Shown piece after piece: positions 8,335 to 17,239 of a DNA stretch of 64,000 bases. The position numbers and the translations under genes were made by a program. Each line of letters begins with the position of its first letter. The stretch's first letter is position 1. Where the stretch lies: positions 1 through 64,000 of the forward strand of contig NZ_WKKA01000013.1 in assembly GCF_009674885.1 (NCBI RefSeq), written 5' to 3'. The notes beneath the pieces are model-generated. The model saw only the letters and a list, made by a program, of their open reading frames with translations. It did no database searches and was not told the DNA's origin. The stretch is from Paracoccus sp. S-4012. GTDB lineage: Bacteria > Pseudomonadota > Alphaproteobacteria > Rhodobacterales > Rhodobacteraceae.

Positions 8335-8353
8335 CGTTGCGCTGAGCGCAACG
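8335..8353. promoter_or_regulatory. Perfect palindrome, likely LysR-regulator operator
   Basis: CGTTGCGC-TGA-GCGCAACG is an exact 8-bp inverted repeat with a 3-base spacer. It lies between the divergent ridA-like and lysR genes, about 35 bases before the lysR start. Its position and symmetry are typical of a LysR-type auto-regulatory/activator site. Confidence 0.6.
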
Positions 8354-8386
8354 CATCACTAAGACCCGTCTGCGGAGGAAGCCTGC

Positions 8387-9310
8387 ATGTCCGAAACCGG
8401 CCTGCGCTATCTGCTGGAGGCCCTGCGCGCGGGGTCCATGCGTGCGGCGGGCGACCGGCTCGACGTCGCCGCCTCGTCCATCAGCCGCCAGATCGCCCAG
8501 CTCGAGGAACACTACGGCGCCGCCCTCGTCGAGAAGGGCCGGCGCGGCATACGCCTGACACGCGCGGGCGAGATCGTGGTGGAGCACTATCGCAACCAGC
8601 TCGCCGACCGCGAGGCGCTGCACGCGCGGCTGGCGGACCTGCGGGCGGTTCGCACAGGTGAGGTGACGCTGGCGGTCGGCGAGGGTTTCCTGGGCCGCAG
8701 CCTCACCGACATGATCACCCGCTTCCGCCAGGACCATCCCGGCATCCAGCTGAGCATCATCGTGGGAACCAGCCAGGACATCGCGCGGATGGTCGCCGAG
8801 GACGAGGCGCATCTGGGGCTGGTCTTCCAGATCCCGCACGATCCGAAGCTGCAGGTGCGCAACGTGATCGCCCAACCGCTGATGGTCATCGCGGCGCCCG
8901 ACCACCCCCTGGCCGAGGCCGCGCAGGTGTCGATCGCCGACCTGCACGATTATCCGCTCTGCCTGATGGAGCGCAGCTTCCGCATCCGCCAGATCCTCGC
9001 CGAAGCCGAGGCCGGCAGCGGCCGCTATCTCGCGCCGGCGGTCACGACCAACTCGATCTTCATGATGCTGGACCTCGCCCGCACCGGCGGCGCGCTGACG
9101 ATCCTGCCACGGCTGTCGGTCTGGAGCGAGTTGCAGCGGGGCGCCCTGGTCGCGATCCCGATTGCCGGCGTGGAGATGGAGCGCACGAGCGTCAGCCTGA
9201 TCCTCCGCGCCGGGCGCAAGCTCGAAGGCGCACCGGCGCGGTTCCTCGCCGCGCAGGAACGGCTGTTGCGGCAGTGGGCGCAGACGCAGCCGGACGCCGG
9301 CCGTCTGTGA
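8387..9310 (+). CDS. LysR-family transcriptional regulator
   Basis: The 307-residue protein has an N-terminal winged HTH (residues about 1-60; RAAGDRLDVAASSISRQIAQLEEHYGA) and a two-lobed effector-binding domain. The first residues are somewhat shorter than the usual LysR start. It is divergent from the ridA-VOC-SBP operon, and a perfect palindrome lies between them, so it probably controls that operon and itself. The GGAGG-type ribosome site lies 8 bases before the ATG. The ligand is unknown. Confidence 0.9.
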   Translation: MSETGLRYLLEALRAGSMRAAGDRLDVAASSISRQIAQLEEHYGAALVEKGRRGIRLTRAGEIVVEHYRNQLADREALHARLADLRAVRTGEVTLAVGEGFLGRSLTDMITRFRQDHPGIQLSIIVGTSQDIARMVAEDEAHLGLVFQIPHDPKLQVRNVIAQPLMVIAAPDHPLAEAAQVSIADLHDYPLCLMERSFRIRQILAEAEAGSGRYLAPAVTTNSIFMMLDLARTGGALTILPRLSVWSELQRGALVAIPIAGVEMERTSVSLILRAGRKLEGAPARFLAAQERLLRQWAQTQPDAGRL

Positions 9311-9340
9311 GGCGCTTGCGCCGGGCGCCGGAAGCGGATT

Positions 9341-9353
9341 TGATCGAAGATCA
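9341..9353. promoter_or_regulatory. TGATC-N3-GATCA palindrome, candidate operator
   Basis: TGATCGAAGATCA lies 20 bases upstream of the hydrolase start at 9373. The same 10-base pattern occurs at 11351 and 17240, each just before a catabolic gene. It is probably the binding site of a regulator, the best local candidate being the GntR/FCD protein at 27889. Confidence 0.55.
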
Positions 9354-9372
9354 TAGCCCAAGGGAGACCGCC

Positions 9373-10221
9373 GTGATTGCCAGAGATCTGCCGGAACAGA
9401 CGCCCATCAATCCCGCGGCCGACGCCTATGCCGAGACCGCCCTGCTCCGCTCCTCGGGCGTTCCTCGCATCGCCGACATCCCCTTCGGCGCCGATCCCGA
9501 GCAGCGGCTGGACGTCTACCTCCCCCATGCGCGGCCGCAGCCGGGCGCCGGTTGGCCGGTCTTCGTCTTCTGGCATGGCGGCGGCTTCACCCACGGCCAC
9601 AAGGAGTGGTGCGGCTTCATGGCGCCGGCGGTGACGGCGCTGCCGGCGATCCTCGTCTCGGCCAATTACCGCCTCATTCCCCGGGCCCATTCCGAGCAGC
9701 AGATGGACGACGCGCGCGCGGCGATCCGCTGGGTCATGGACAACATCGGGCAGTTCGGCGGCGATCGGCGGCGGCTGGTGATCGGCGGCCATTCCGCCGG
9801 CGGCAACATCGCCGCACGGCTGGAACTGGATGCCGGTCGGCGCCGCGCCGCGGGCATCCCCGACGGCGCGATCAAGGCCGTGCTGCCGATGAGCGGCAGC
9901 TACGCCACGCGAACCGGAAGCCTGCATCCCGATCCCGCGCGGCGGCTTCCCTCCGACAGCCCGGACTGCGCCGCCGAGTTCGACCACAGCAGCGCCGCCC
10001 CGTTCACGGTGTGCTGGGGCACCAAGGAGCGCGATCCCTTCCCGCAGAACGGCGCCGCCTTCGCGGACCTGCTGGAAAGCCGCGGCATGGAGGTGCGGCG
10101 CCTGCCGATCGAGGGCGCGGACCATTTCGCCGTCCACCTCGCAGCGGGCGACCGCGACAACCTCTATTTCCAGGCCGTCGCGGCGGCGCTTGCCCGTAGC
10201 GGCGCCGAGGTCCTGGCGTAA
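9373..10221 (+). CDS. Alpha/beta hydrolase (BD-FAE/HSL-like esterase or amidase)
   Basis: The 282-residue alpha/beta hydrolase has an oxyanion-hole HGGGF motif (VFWHGGGFTHGHKEW), a nucleophile elbow GGHSAGG and a C-terminal GADHFAVH histidine. GTG at 9373 is preferred because AGGGAG lies 7 bases before it. The longer frame from 9274 would overlap lysR. The protein at 16306-17154 (minus) is a paralogue of identical length with the same THGYKEW element. A candidate operator lies just upstream. The substrate is unknown; the neighbours suggest an ester or amide intermediate. Confidence 0.85.
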   Translation: MIARDLPEQTPINPAADAYAETALLRSSGVPRIADIPFGADPEQRLDVYLPHARPQPGAGWPVFVFWHGGGFTHGHKEWCGFMAPAVTALPAILVSANYRLIPRAHSEQQMDDARAAIRWVMDNIGQFGGDRRRLVIGGHSAGGNIAARLELDAGRRRAAGIPDGAIKAVLPMSGSYATRTGSLHPDPARRLPSDSPDCAAEFDHSSAAPFTVCWGTKERDPFPQNGAAFADLLESRGMEVRRLPIEGADHFAVHLAAGDRDNLYFQAVAAALARSGAEVLA

Positions 10222-10427
10222 TGGCCATCGTGCAGATCACCCTCGTCCGCGGACGCAGCCCGGAGCAGAAGGCGGCGATCGCCGCTGCCATAAATGCGGC
10301 GATGGTCAATATCGCGGGATCGCCTGCGGACCATATCAACATCGTCTTCCACGAGATCGAGCGGGACAACTGGGCGATCGCCGGGCAGATGCTGCCGGAC
10401 TATGTCCGCAACACCGGGAAAGGCTGA
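10221..10427 (+). CDS. 4-oxalocrotonate tautomerase-like small protein lacking Pro-1
   Basis: This 68-residue beta-alpha-beta protein (MAIVQITLVRGRSPEQKAAI…) matches the 4-oxalocrotonate tautomerase family in length and pattern, including the arginine near position 10. Tautomerases use the amino-terminal proline left after Met removal, but the second codon here is GCC (Ala). Either catalysis differs or the protein is inactive. Its ATG overlaps the hydrolase stop (ATG at the TAATG junction), so the two are translationally coupled. Confidence 0.75.
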   Translation: MAIVQITLVRGRSPEQKAAIAAAINAAMVNIAGSPADHINIVFHEIERDNWAIAGQMLPDYVRNTGKG

Positions 10428-11318
10428 TCACCGCCCGCGCCCGCTCCGCAACGACATCAGCGTCCCAAGCGCGATGATCGCCATGCCGGCCAGCGCCTGC
10501 GCGTTCGGCACCTCGCTGAACACGAGGTAGCCCAACACGCCGGCGAAGATCGCGCGCGAGAAATCCACCGGCGCGATGACCGATGCCTCGCCGACCCGAA
10601 GCGCGCCGATCATGCTGGTGTTGCCGAGAACGCTCAGCAGCCCGGTCGCCACCAGCAGCATCAGCGTGGCGGGCTCCGGAGTCTGCCAGCTCCAGATCGC
10701 CAGCGGCGCGAGGATCAGCGTCCCGATCGCCGTCTGGTTCAACAGCAGCACCTCGGCCGGGTCCGTCTGCGCCAGCCTCCGGGTCAGGATCGCCCCGGCC
10801 GCCGCCGCCGCCGCCGACACGACTCCGGCCGCGAGGCCAAGGACGGAAATCTGCTGCCCGGCCGTCGGATCCGACAGGATCAGCACCCCGCTGAAGCCGA
10901 CAAGGACGGCCGCCCAGCGCCAGATGCCTGTCGCTTCGGCAAGGAACAGCCCGGCGAAGAGCGTGACGAACATCGCCTTGGAGAAGCTGATCGAGGTCGA
11001 GACGGCGAGCGGCAGTTGCGCCACGGCGTAGAAGCCGGTCAGCATGCTGAGCATCAGCGCCAGTGACCGCAGCAGGTGCGTCCACCGCCGCTCGCCCTGC
11101 ATCAGCAGCGGCCCGAGCCGGCGAACGGCGCGACCGCTGATGAAGGCGAACTGCGTCGCCACCGAGAAGAACATGATGACGAACAGAGGGACCTCCGGGG
11201 CCACCGCCTTGATGATCATGACCATCAGCGAATAGATCAGCGCATTGACGAGCATCAGCATCGCTCCGCGAGCGTTCCCGGCCAGCTGCTCCCACCATCT
11301 TTGCATCCTGCCCCGCAT
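10428..11318 (-). CDS. DMT-family (EamA) transporter
   Basis: The 296-residue membrane protein has about ten hydrophobic segments in two EamA repeats (first about residues 18-150, second about 160-290), including the GFSGVLILSDP-type repeat ending. Such proteins export or import metabolites and amino acids. The gene is convergent with the tautomerase gene (no spacer) and divergent from hyuB; the operator palindrome at 11351 lies between DMT and hyuB. The substrate is not predictable. Confidence 0.85.
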   Translation of the reverse strand: MRGRMQRWWEQLAGNARGAMLMLVNALIYSLMVMIIKAVAPEVPLFVIMFFSVATQFAFISGRAVRRLGPLLMQGERRWTHLLRSLALMLSMLTGFYAVAQLPLAVSTSISFSKAMFVTLFAGLFLAEATGIWRWAAVLVGFSGVLILSDPTAGQQISVLGLAAGVVSAAAAAAGAILTRRLAQTDPAEVLLLNQTAIGTLILAPLAIWSWQTPEPATLMLLVATGLLSVLGNTSMIGALRVGEASVIAPVDFSRAIFAGVLGYLVFSEVPNAQALAGMAIIALGTLMSLRSGRGR

Positions 11319-11350
11319 GCCGCTCCCGGTTCCTGTTGACAGACCGTGGC

Positions 11351-11363
11351 TGATCTTTGATCA
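11351..11363. promoter_or_regulatory. TGATC-N3-GATCA palindrome, candidate operator for hyuBA
   Basis: TGATCTTTGATCA lies 28 bases before the hyuB start, in the divergent hyuB/DMT promoter region. It matches the palindromes at 9341 and 17240 exactly in its ten specified positions. Confidence 0.55.
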
Positions 11364-11391
11364 TAAATCGGTGACATGACAGGGCACATGC

Positions 11392-13386
11392 ATGACCCTC
11401 GACGCAACCGAATTCGAGATCCTCCGCCACAAGACCACCGCCGCGGCCGAGGAGATGGGCCTGACCCTGCAGCGCAGCGCCCGAACGATCTACGTAAAGG
11501 AGGTCTCGGACTTCGCCACAGCGATCGCCGGTCTCGACGGCAAGGCCTTCGCCTATCCCGAGATGCTCGGCGTCTCGGCCTTCGTGGACCTCGACCTGCG
11601 TCCGACCCTGGCAGCGTTCCCGGACCTTGCGCCGGGCGACGTGATCCTCAGCAACCTGCCTTACGCCAACGGGGCGCTCTCGACCCATCTGCCCGACCTG
11701 CAGTTGGTGCGGCCCTTCTTTCATGGCGAGCGGCTGATCGGCTACGGCTGGAGCATGGCGCACACCTCCGACATAGGCGGCGGCGTTCCCAGCTCCATCT
11801 CGCCGCGGTTCAGCGACATCTACCAGGAAGGCCTGCAGATCCCGCCTGTGCGGCTGCTGCATCAGGGCCGGATGGATGACGGCGTGCTGGCCATCTATCG
11901 CGCCAACTGCCGCTCGCCGCGAACCAACATGGGCGACGTGCGCGCGATGCTCTCGGCCCTCGAGACGGGCGAGCGCCGAATTGCCGCCATCGCAGCGGCT
12001 CACGGGGACGACGCGGTGATCGGCTTCCAGACGCAGCTGGCGGACTATGCCTGCGAGAAGGCGCGGCCGATCCTCGACCTCATCCCCGAGGGAAGCTTCG
12101 ACTACTGGGACTACCTGGACCACGATTTCGTGTCGAACATCCCGGTCCGGCTGCGCTGCCGCCTGACGCGCGAAGGGTCCCGCATCCATTTGGATTTCAC
12201 CGGCACCGACCCGCAGCTCGCCTCGGCCTTCAACCTGCCGACCGCAGGGCTGCGCAATCCCTATCTCACCATCCGCCTCCTGCATCTGCTGACCAGCCAC
12301 GACCCTACCGCACCTTACAACCACGGCCTGCTGCGTGACATCGAGGCGGATGCGCCGGCGGGCAGCGTGCTCAACCCGCAGTATCCGGCTGCCTGCGGGG
12401 TGCGCCATGCGACGGTGATGCGCCTCATCGACACGGTGTCGGGCGCGCTGCACCTGGCCAATCCGGCGCTCGCCCCGGTGGCGGGCGGCGGCACCGTGCT
12501 TCCGGTGGTTCTGGTGGACCACGACCCGGTGACGGGCGAGGCCCGGCCGATGGTGATCCAGTCGATCGTCTGCGGCTCGGGCGCGCGCGACGGTTCGGAC
12601 GGGGTGGATGGCCGCGAGGCGGGGCTGTCAAACACGCGCAATTCGCCGATCGAGCGGACCGAGGACGAAGCCCCCGTGTTGGTCGAGCACTACGGCCTGC
12701 GCTGCAATTCCGGCGGACCCGGCCGATGGCGGGGCGGCTGCGGGCTGGTCTACACCATCCGCATGCTCAAGGACGACCTCAGCGTGCTGGCGCGCGGGCT
12801 GGAGCGGTTCCGCTTCGCCCCCTGGGGCGGGGCCGGCGGGCGCCCGGCCCCGAACTGCCGGGTTGTCGTCAACATCGGCCGCGAGGACGAGCGCGAGCTG
12901 ATGCGCATCGACATGCTGCCGCTTCGCAAGGGCGACACGATCACCTTCATGACCCCCGGTGGCGGCGGCTTCGGCGATCCGTTCAGCCGCCCGCCCGAGG
13001 CGGTGCTGGCGGACGTGCTGTCGGGCTTCGTCTCGATCGAGGCCGCAGCCTGCGACTACGGCGTGGCGATCCGCGGCGAGGCGGTGGATGCGAAGGCGAC
13101 AACCGCGTTTCGGGATGGGCGGGAGGGCATCCGGTCTGACGATATCGACGCCGGCAGCTTCCGCGAGAACTGGGACGCCGTCTTGACCGACGCTCTCGTG
13201 TGCCGGATGATCAAGGCGCTCGAGCCGCTGCCGCCGACCGCCCGCGCGCGTCGCCGCCGACGCCTTTACGAAGCTGCCCTTCCGGCCCTGGCATCCGACG
13301 AGCCGCTGCACCTGCCGGACCCCGCGTCCGCCCGCGCGGCCTTCGAGCGCGAGATCGCAGCCCTGGAACGCGAGGTGCACGCATGA
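11392..13386 (+). CDS. hyuB: Hydantoinase B/oxoprolinase family subunit
   Basis: The 664-residue protein has the HyuB fold signature throughout. It starts ATEFEILRHKTTAAAEEMG, has SPRTNMGDVRAMLSALETGERR in the middle and ends with the GPGRWRGGCG and TPGGGGFGDP motifs. Together with HyuA it forms ATP-dependent hydantoinases, 5-oxoprolinases or acetone-carboxylase-like enzymes. The usual order is hyuA then hyuB; here B precedes A. A C-terminal extension of about 100 residues follows the GGGGFGDP motif. It overlaps hyuA by 4 bases and is probably co-transcribed with hyuA and the downstream hydrolase. Candidate substrates are N-methylhydantoin-like or cyclic amide compounds (inference from creatinase and the amine dehydrogenase). 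Confidence 0.9.
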   Translation: MTLDATEFEILRHKTTAAAEEMGLTLQRSARTIYVKEVSDFATAIAGLDGKAFAYPEMLGVSAFVDLDLRPTLAAFPDLAPGDVILSNLPYANGALSTHLPDLQLVRPFFHGERLIGYGWSMAHTSDIGGGVPSSISPRFSDIYQEGLQIPPVRLLHQGRMDDGVLAIYRANCRSPRTNMGDVRAMLSALETGERRIAAIAAAHGDDAVIGFQTQLADYACEKARPILDLIPEGSFDYWDYLDHDFVSNIPVRLRCRLTREGSRIHLDFTGTDPQLASAFNLPTAGLRNPYLTIRLLHLLTSHDPTAPYNHGLLRDIEADAPAGSVLNPQYPAACGVRHATVMRLIDTVSGALHLANPALAPVAGGGTVLPVVLVDHDPVTGEARPMVIQSIVCGSGARDGSDGVDGREAGLSNTRNSPIERTEDEAPVLVEHYGLRCNSGGPGRWRGGCGLVYTIRMLKDDLSVLARGLERFRFAPWGGAGGRPAPNCRVVVNIGREDERELMRIDMLPLRKGDTITFMTPGGGGFGDPFSRPPEAVLADVLSGFVSIEAAACDYGVAIRGEAVDAKATTAFRDGREGIRSDDIDAGSFRENWDAVLTDALVCRMIKALEPLPPTARARRRRRLYEAALPALASDEPLHLPDPASARAAFEREIAALEREVHA

Positions 13387-15461
13387 GTGCGAACTGGCGG
13401 CTCGGCATCGACGTCGGCGGCACCTTCAATGACCTGGTCGCGGTCCGTGAGGGAGACGGCCTGCGGATCGACTACAAGCAGCCCAGCGTTCCCGCCGACC
13501 CGTCTAAAGCGGTCGAGGCGGGCCTGCGAGGCCTGATGGAGAAGGCCGGAGTCGTTCCGGGGCAGGTCAGCCGCATCATGCACGGCACCACGCTGGCGCT
13601 GAACACGATCCTGCAGCGGCGCGGCGCGCGTCTCGCGATGGTTGTCTCGCGGGGCAACGGCGACGTGCTGGAGATCGCGCGCTCGCGCGTGGCCTCGGCC
13701 TTCGACTTCACGCTGAAGCGCGAAACGCCGCTGATCCCCCGCAACCGGGTCTACGAGATCGACGCGCGGATCATGGCTGACGGTTGCATCGACGCGCGGC
13801 CGGACGCGGCGGCGCTCGACGCCCTGGCCGAGCGGATCGCGGCGACGCGCGTGGATGCGGTGGCGGTGATGCTGCTCAACTCCTACCGCCACCCGGAGCT
13901 GGAGGCGGAGGTGGCGCAGGCGATCCGGCAGCGCCTCCCCGGCCTGGCAGTGACGGCAAGCGCCGCGGTCTGGCCGGAGTTGCGCGAATACGAGCGTGCG
14001 ATGCTCGCCGCGCTGAACGCCTATGTCCAACCGTTGATGGAAAGCTACCTCGACCGGCTGGCGCAACGCCTGGCGGCGCTGGGCCTGACCGCACCGCTGT
14101 TCATCACCACCAACAACGGCGGCTCCGTCGCGCTGGCCTCGGCCCGGGCGCGGCCGATCGAGGCGGCGCTGTCGGGCCCCTCCTCCGGCGTGACCGCGGC
14201 CATCCGCGAGGCACCCGCGCGCCTGCGCGACCGGCTGGTGACGCTGGACATGGGCGGCACCTCGACCGACATGGCGGTCGTGCTGGACGCGTTGCCCGAA
14301 TACACGAACGAGGCGAGGATCGGGGACTTCCCGGTGATCCTGCCGGTTGTCGCGGTGACGGCGATCGGCGCCGGTGGCGGATCGCAGATCATGATCGACG
14401 CGCAGGGCGTGATGAAGGTCGGGCCGGAAAGCGCCGGCTCCGATCCGGGGCCGGTCTGCTACGGGCGGGGAGGCGAGACGCCGACCGTGACCGACTGCTA
14501 CCTGACCACGGGCATCCTCGCCGCGGATGCCTTCCTCGGGGGCCGGATGCCGCTTGACGCGCAATCGGCGGCCGCGGCGCTGTCGCAACTCGGCGCAGGG
14601 TTCGGGATCGACGGCGCCGGCGCAGGCGCGAGGACGGCGGCCGCGGCGCTGCGCGTGGCGACGGCGATGATGGCGGTCGAGCTGTCGAAGCTGCTCGCGC
14701 GGCGCGGGCTGGATCACCGGGACTTCACTCTGGTCGCCTTCGGCGGGGCCGGGGCGACGCATGCGACGATGCTGGCGGCCGAAGCGGGATTGCCCCAAGT
14801 CCTGATCCCGCGCACTCCGGGAACCTTCTGCGCCCTCGGCGCGGCCCTTGCCGATGTCCGCCGCGACTATGCCCGCTCGCTCGCGGCCATGCTGACGGCT
14901 GATGGCGAGGGATACGGGCCGATCGCATTGGTTCTGGATGAACTGGTGACCGAGGCGTCGGACTGGGCGCGGGCTGAGGCGGACGGTAACGGCGCCCTGC
15001 CGCTGCACTTCCAGGTGATGGCCGAGATGCGGTTCGGGGATCAGGCCCATGCGCTTGAGGTCTTCGTTCCCGAGGATCAGCGCGAGCAACTCGATGGCCC
15101 GGCGCTGCTCGAGCTGTTCCATCAGGAACACGCGCGCCTCTACGGCTTCTCCAGCCGTGACGACGCGGTGCGCGTCTCGACCCTGCGGGTATCGGTCTCT
15201 GCCCCGAGCGGCGAGTTGCCCGATCCGCCGATGGTCATGTCCGTGTCCGCTCCCCCGCAAAGCCGCCCGGTATTCAACGCCGGCCAGTGGGTCGAGGCCG
15301 AGGTCCGCCGCCGGTCCGGTCTCGCCGCTGGCAACGTGATCGCCGGTCCGGCGATCATCGAGCAGGACGACACCACCGTCTGGATCGTCCCCGGCTGGAG
15401 CGCGCGGGTCGAGCCGGACGGCAACCTCCTCATCTCCCCCGATCAAGAAGACGAGCGATGA
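13383..15461 (+). CDS. hyuA: Hydantoinase A/oxoprolinase family subunit (ATPase-like)
   Basis: The 692-residue HyuA subunit starts with the ASKHA nucleotide-binding motif GIDVGGTFNDLVAV. MHGTTLALNTILQRRGA, TNNGGSV and LDMGGTSTDMAVV follow, then the GGAGATHA C-terminal signature. The ATG at 13383 overlaps the hyuB stop (ATGA), which shows translational coupling. With HyuB it would open a cyclic amide in an ATP-dependent reaction. The final 100 residues carry the typical HyuA C-terminal beta domain. Hydantoin versus oxoproline specificity cannot be set from sequence. Confidence 0.9.
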   Translation: MSANWRLGIDVGGTFNDLVAVREGDGLRIDYKQPSVPADPSKAVEAGLRGLMEKAGVVPGQVSRIMHGTTLALNTILQRRGARLAMVVSRGNGDVLEIARSRVASAFDFTLKRETPLIPRNRVYEIDARIMADGCIDARPDAAALDALAERIAATRVDAVAVMLLNSYRHPELEAEVAQAIRQRLPGLAVTASAAVWPELREYERAMLAALNAYVQPLMESYLDRLAQRLAALGLTAPLFITTNNGGSVALASARARPIEAALSGPSSGVTAAIREAPARLRDRLVTLDMGGTSTDMAVVLDALPEYTNEARIGDFPVILPVVAVTAIGAGGGSQIMIDAQGVMKVGPESAGSDPGPVCYGRGGETPTVTDCYLTTGILAADAFLGGRMPLDAQSAAAALSQLGAGFGIDGAGAGARTAAAALRVATAMMAVELSKLLARRGLDHRDFTLVAFGGAGATHATMLAAEAGLPQVLIPRTPGTFCALGAALADVRRDYARSLAAMLTADGEGYGPIALVLDELVTEASDWARAEADGNGALPLHFQVMAEMRFGDQAHALEVFVPEDQREQLDGPALLELFHQEHARLYGFSSRDDAVRVSTLRVSVSAPSGELPDPPMVMSVSAPPQSRPVFNAGQWVEAEVRRRSGLAAGNVIAGPAIIEQDDTTVWIVPGWSARVEPDGNLLISPDQEDER

Positions 15462-16288
15462 TCTTTCACAAGGTTGACGATTTCACCGACGCCTACGCCA
15501 ACGCGCCCCACATCGCCGGCGGCGACCGCTGGCCGGACGAATGGGTGAAGCCTGCGGCCGACTACCGCGCGGCGATGACGGCGGCCGGCCGGTTCCGCGG
15601 CGGCATCTCCTACGGCCCGCATGAGCGGCACGCGCTTGACCTGTTCCTGCCGGACGGCGCTCCGCGCGGCCTGGTGGTCTTCATCCACGGCGGCTACTGG
15701 AAAAGCCTCGATCGCAGCTACTGGTCGCATTTCGCCTATGGCGCGGTGCAGCGCGGGTTCGCCGTGGCGATGCCGTCCTACCAGCTCTGCCCCGAGGTCC
15801 GCATCACCGACATCGGCCGCCAGATCGCCGCCGCGATCGCCTGCGCGGCCGGGGAAGTTCCGGGACAGATCGCAGTCACCGGCCACTCGGCCGGCGGTCA
15901 CCTGACCGCGCGCATGGTCAGCAGCGGCACGCCCCTTCCCGCCGCGGTCCTCGACCGGATCAGGGTGGCCGTGCCGATCTCCGGCCTGCACGACCTGCGC
16001 CCGCTCATGCGGTCGGAGCTGAATGCCGACCTGCGGGTCGACGAGGCCGAGGCCCTGGCCGAGAGCCCCGCCCTGCTGCGGCCGGTAGGCCATGCCCGGA
16101 TCTGCGCCTGGGTCGGCGGCGCGGAACGGAGCGAGTTCCTGCGCCAGAACGAGCTGCTCGCCAACGTCTGGACCGGCCTCGGCGCCGCGACCTGCGCCTA
16201 TGCCGAGCCCGACCGGCACCACTTCGACGTGCTGGACGGCCTGACCGATCCCAACCACGCGCTGACGCGGATCGTGACCGACGTGTGA
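15458..16288 (+). CDS. Alpha/beta hydrolase (kynurenine-formamidase/arylformamidase-like)
   Basis: The 276-residue protein has the arylformamidase-type oxyanion motif (VVFIHGGYWKSLDRSYWSHFA), nucleophile elbow TGHSAGGHL and the closing RHHFDVL histidine. Family members cleave N-formyl or carbamoyl-like amides. It starts 4 bases before the hyuA stop (ATGA), so it forms the third gene of a hyuB-hyuA-hydrolase operon. It might cleave the ring-opened product (inference). Downstream, 17 bases separate it from a convergent hydrolase gene. Confidence 0.85.
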   Translation: MIFHKVDDFTDAYANAPHIAGGDRWPDEWVKPAADYRAAMTAAGRFRGGISYGPHERHALDLFLPDGAPRGLVVFIHGGYWKSLDRSYWSHFAYGAVQRGFAVAMPSYQLCPEVRITDIGRQIAAAIACAAGEVPGQIAVTGHSAGGHLTARMVSSGTPLPAAVLDRIRVAVPISGLHDLRPLMRSELNADLRVDEAEALAESPALLRPVGHARICAWVGGAERSEFLRQNELLANVWTGLGAATCAYAEPDRHHFDVLDGLTDPNHALTRIVTDV

Positions 16289-16305
16289 ACGACGGCGCGC
16301 GCCCG

Positions 16306-17154
16306 TCAGGGCGTGCCCAGCATCCGCTGCCGCACCTGCCGCGTCCACGGCACGGCGGGGTCGCCCGCGCGCAGGTGGACCTCGAAGTGGTCCAAACCCG
16401 GCTCGATCAGGGTCTCGACCTTCTGCCCGCCCGCCGCGAGGGCCGCAGCGAATGCGGCGCCCGCCTCGTGAACATAGGGCTTCTCGGCTCCGCCCCAGCA
16501 GATCAGGAACGGGTGCCGCGCGCCCTGCGCCGTCACCAGCTCGACCGGGCTGTCGGGATCATCGGCACCGACGCGCAGCGCCGGATCGGCCTCCAGATCG
16601 CCGAGCCGCCGCTGGAAGTTGCCGCTGATCGGAAAGACCCCTTGGATGTCGCTGTCGGACAGCCCCGCGGTTTCGCGGCGATCATGCCGCAACGCCATCT
16701 CCGCCGCCGCCTGCGCGCCCGCGGAATGGCCGCCGAGGTAGATCCGGCGCGGATCGGCCCCGAACCGCAGTGCCTGATCCCGCATCAGCTTCAGGGCCGC
16801 GAAACAGTCGTCCAGGATATCCCGATGCGCCGTTCCGGGGGCGAGCCGGTAGCTGGCGGAAACGAGGATCGCCGGAAAGCCGGTGACGGCCTCGGCCATG
16901 AGGCTGCACCACTCCTTGTAGCCGTGGGTGAAGTTGCCGCCGTGAAAGAACAGCAGGACCGGCAGGTCCCTGCCCGAGGGGGGCGTCCAAACATCCACCT
17001 TTTGCCAGTAGTCGGGACCGTAGACCACATCTGCGATCAGCCGCATCCGCCCTGCCTCGGCCCGCGCGGCCGCGGCCGCATGCAGTTCGAGGCAGCGGGC
17101 GGCGTAGGCATCGGCGTCGGGATTGATCGGGGATTGCGGCGGAAGCGCGAGCAT
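16306..17154 (-). CDS. Alpha/beta hydrolase (BD-FAE/HSL-like), paralogue of the 9373 gene
   Basis: The 282-residue protein has the same architecture as the 9373-10221 enzyme: LLFFHGGNFTHGYKEWCSLMA, nucleophile elbow GGHSAGAQ and a C-terminal LDHFEVHLRAG. The start ATG at 17154 gives LALPPQSPINPDADAYA, similar to the paralogue's INPAADAYAE. It lies divergent from the substrate-binding gene at 17278, and the 17240 palindrome between them could control both. Confidence 0.85.
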   Translation of the reverse strand: MLALPPQSPINPDADAYAARCLELHAAAAARAEAGRMRLIADVVYGPDYWQKVDVWTPPSGRDLPVLLFFHGGNFTHGYKEWCSLMAEAVTGFPAILVSASYRLAPGTAHRDILDDCFAALKLMRDQALRFGADPRRIYLGGHSAGAQAAAEMALRHDRRETAGLSDSDIQGVFPISGNFQRRLGDLEADPALRVGADDPDSPVELVTAQGARHPFLICWGGAEKPYVHEAGAAFAAALAAGGQKVETLIEPGLDHFEVHLRAGDPAVPWTRQVRQRMLGTP

Positions 17155-17239
17155 GGGCGCCGAACCTCTCGTCCTGAAAAGTGAAGCAGCGAGCCGAAGC
17201 TGCCGATTGACTCCAATGCGAGTCTCTCGCAGCCTTTTC

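Noticed and set aside
7781-9361. 526-residue leftward frame upstream of the RidA start
   Set aside because: It lies antisense to lysR with no ribosome site and no domain; only the part from 8176 is a RidA protein.
13266-15446. Long antisense frame over hyuA
   Set aside because: It is a typical shadow frame in GC-rich coding DNA (Arg/Gly/His rich), with no start signal; hyuA on the plus strand carries all family motifs.
16289-16305. GACGG…CCGTC hairpin between convergent hydrolase genes
   Set aside because: The stem is only 5 bp and there is no U-tract; too weak to call a terminator.
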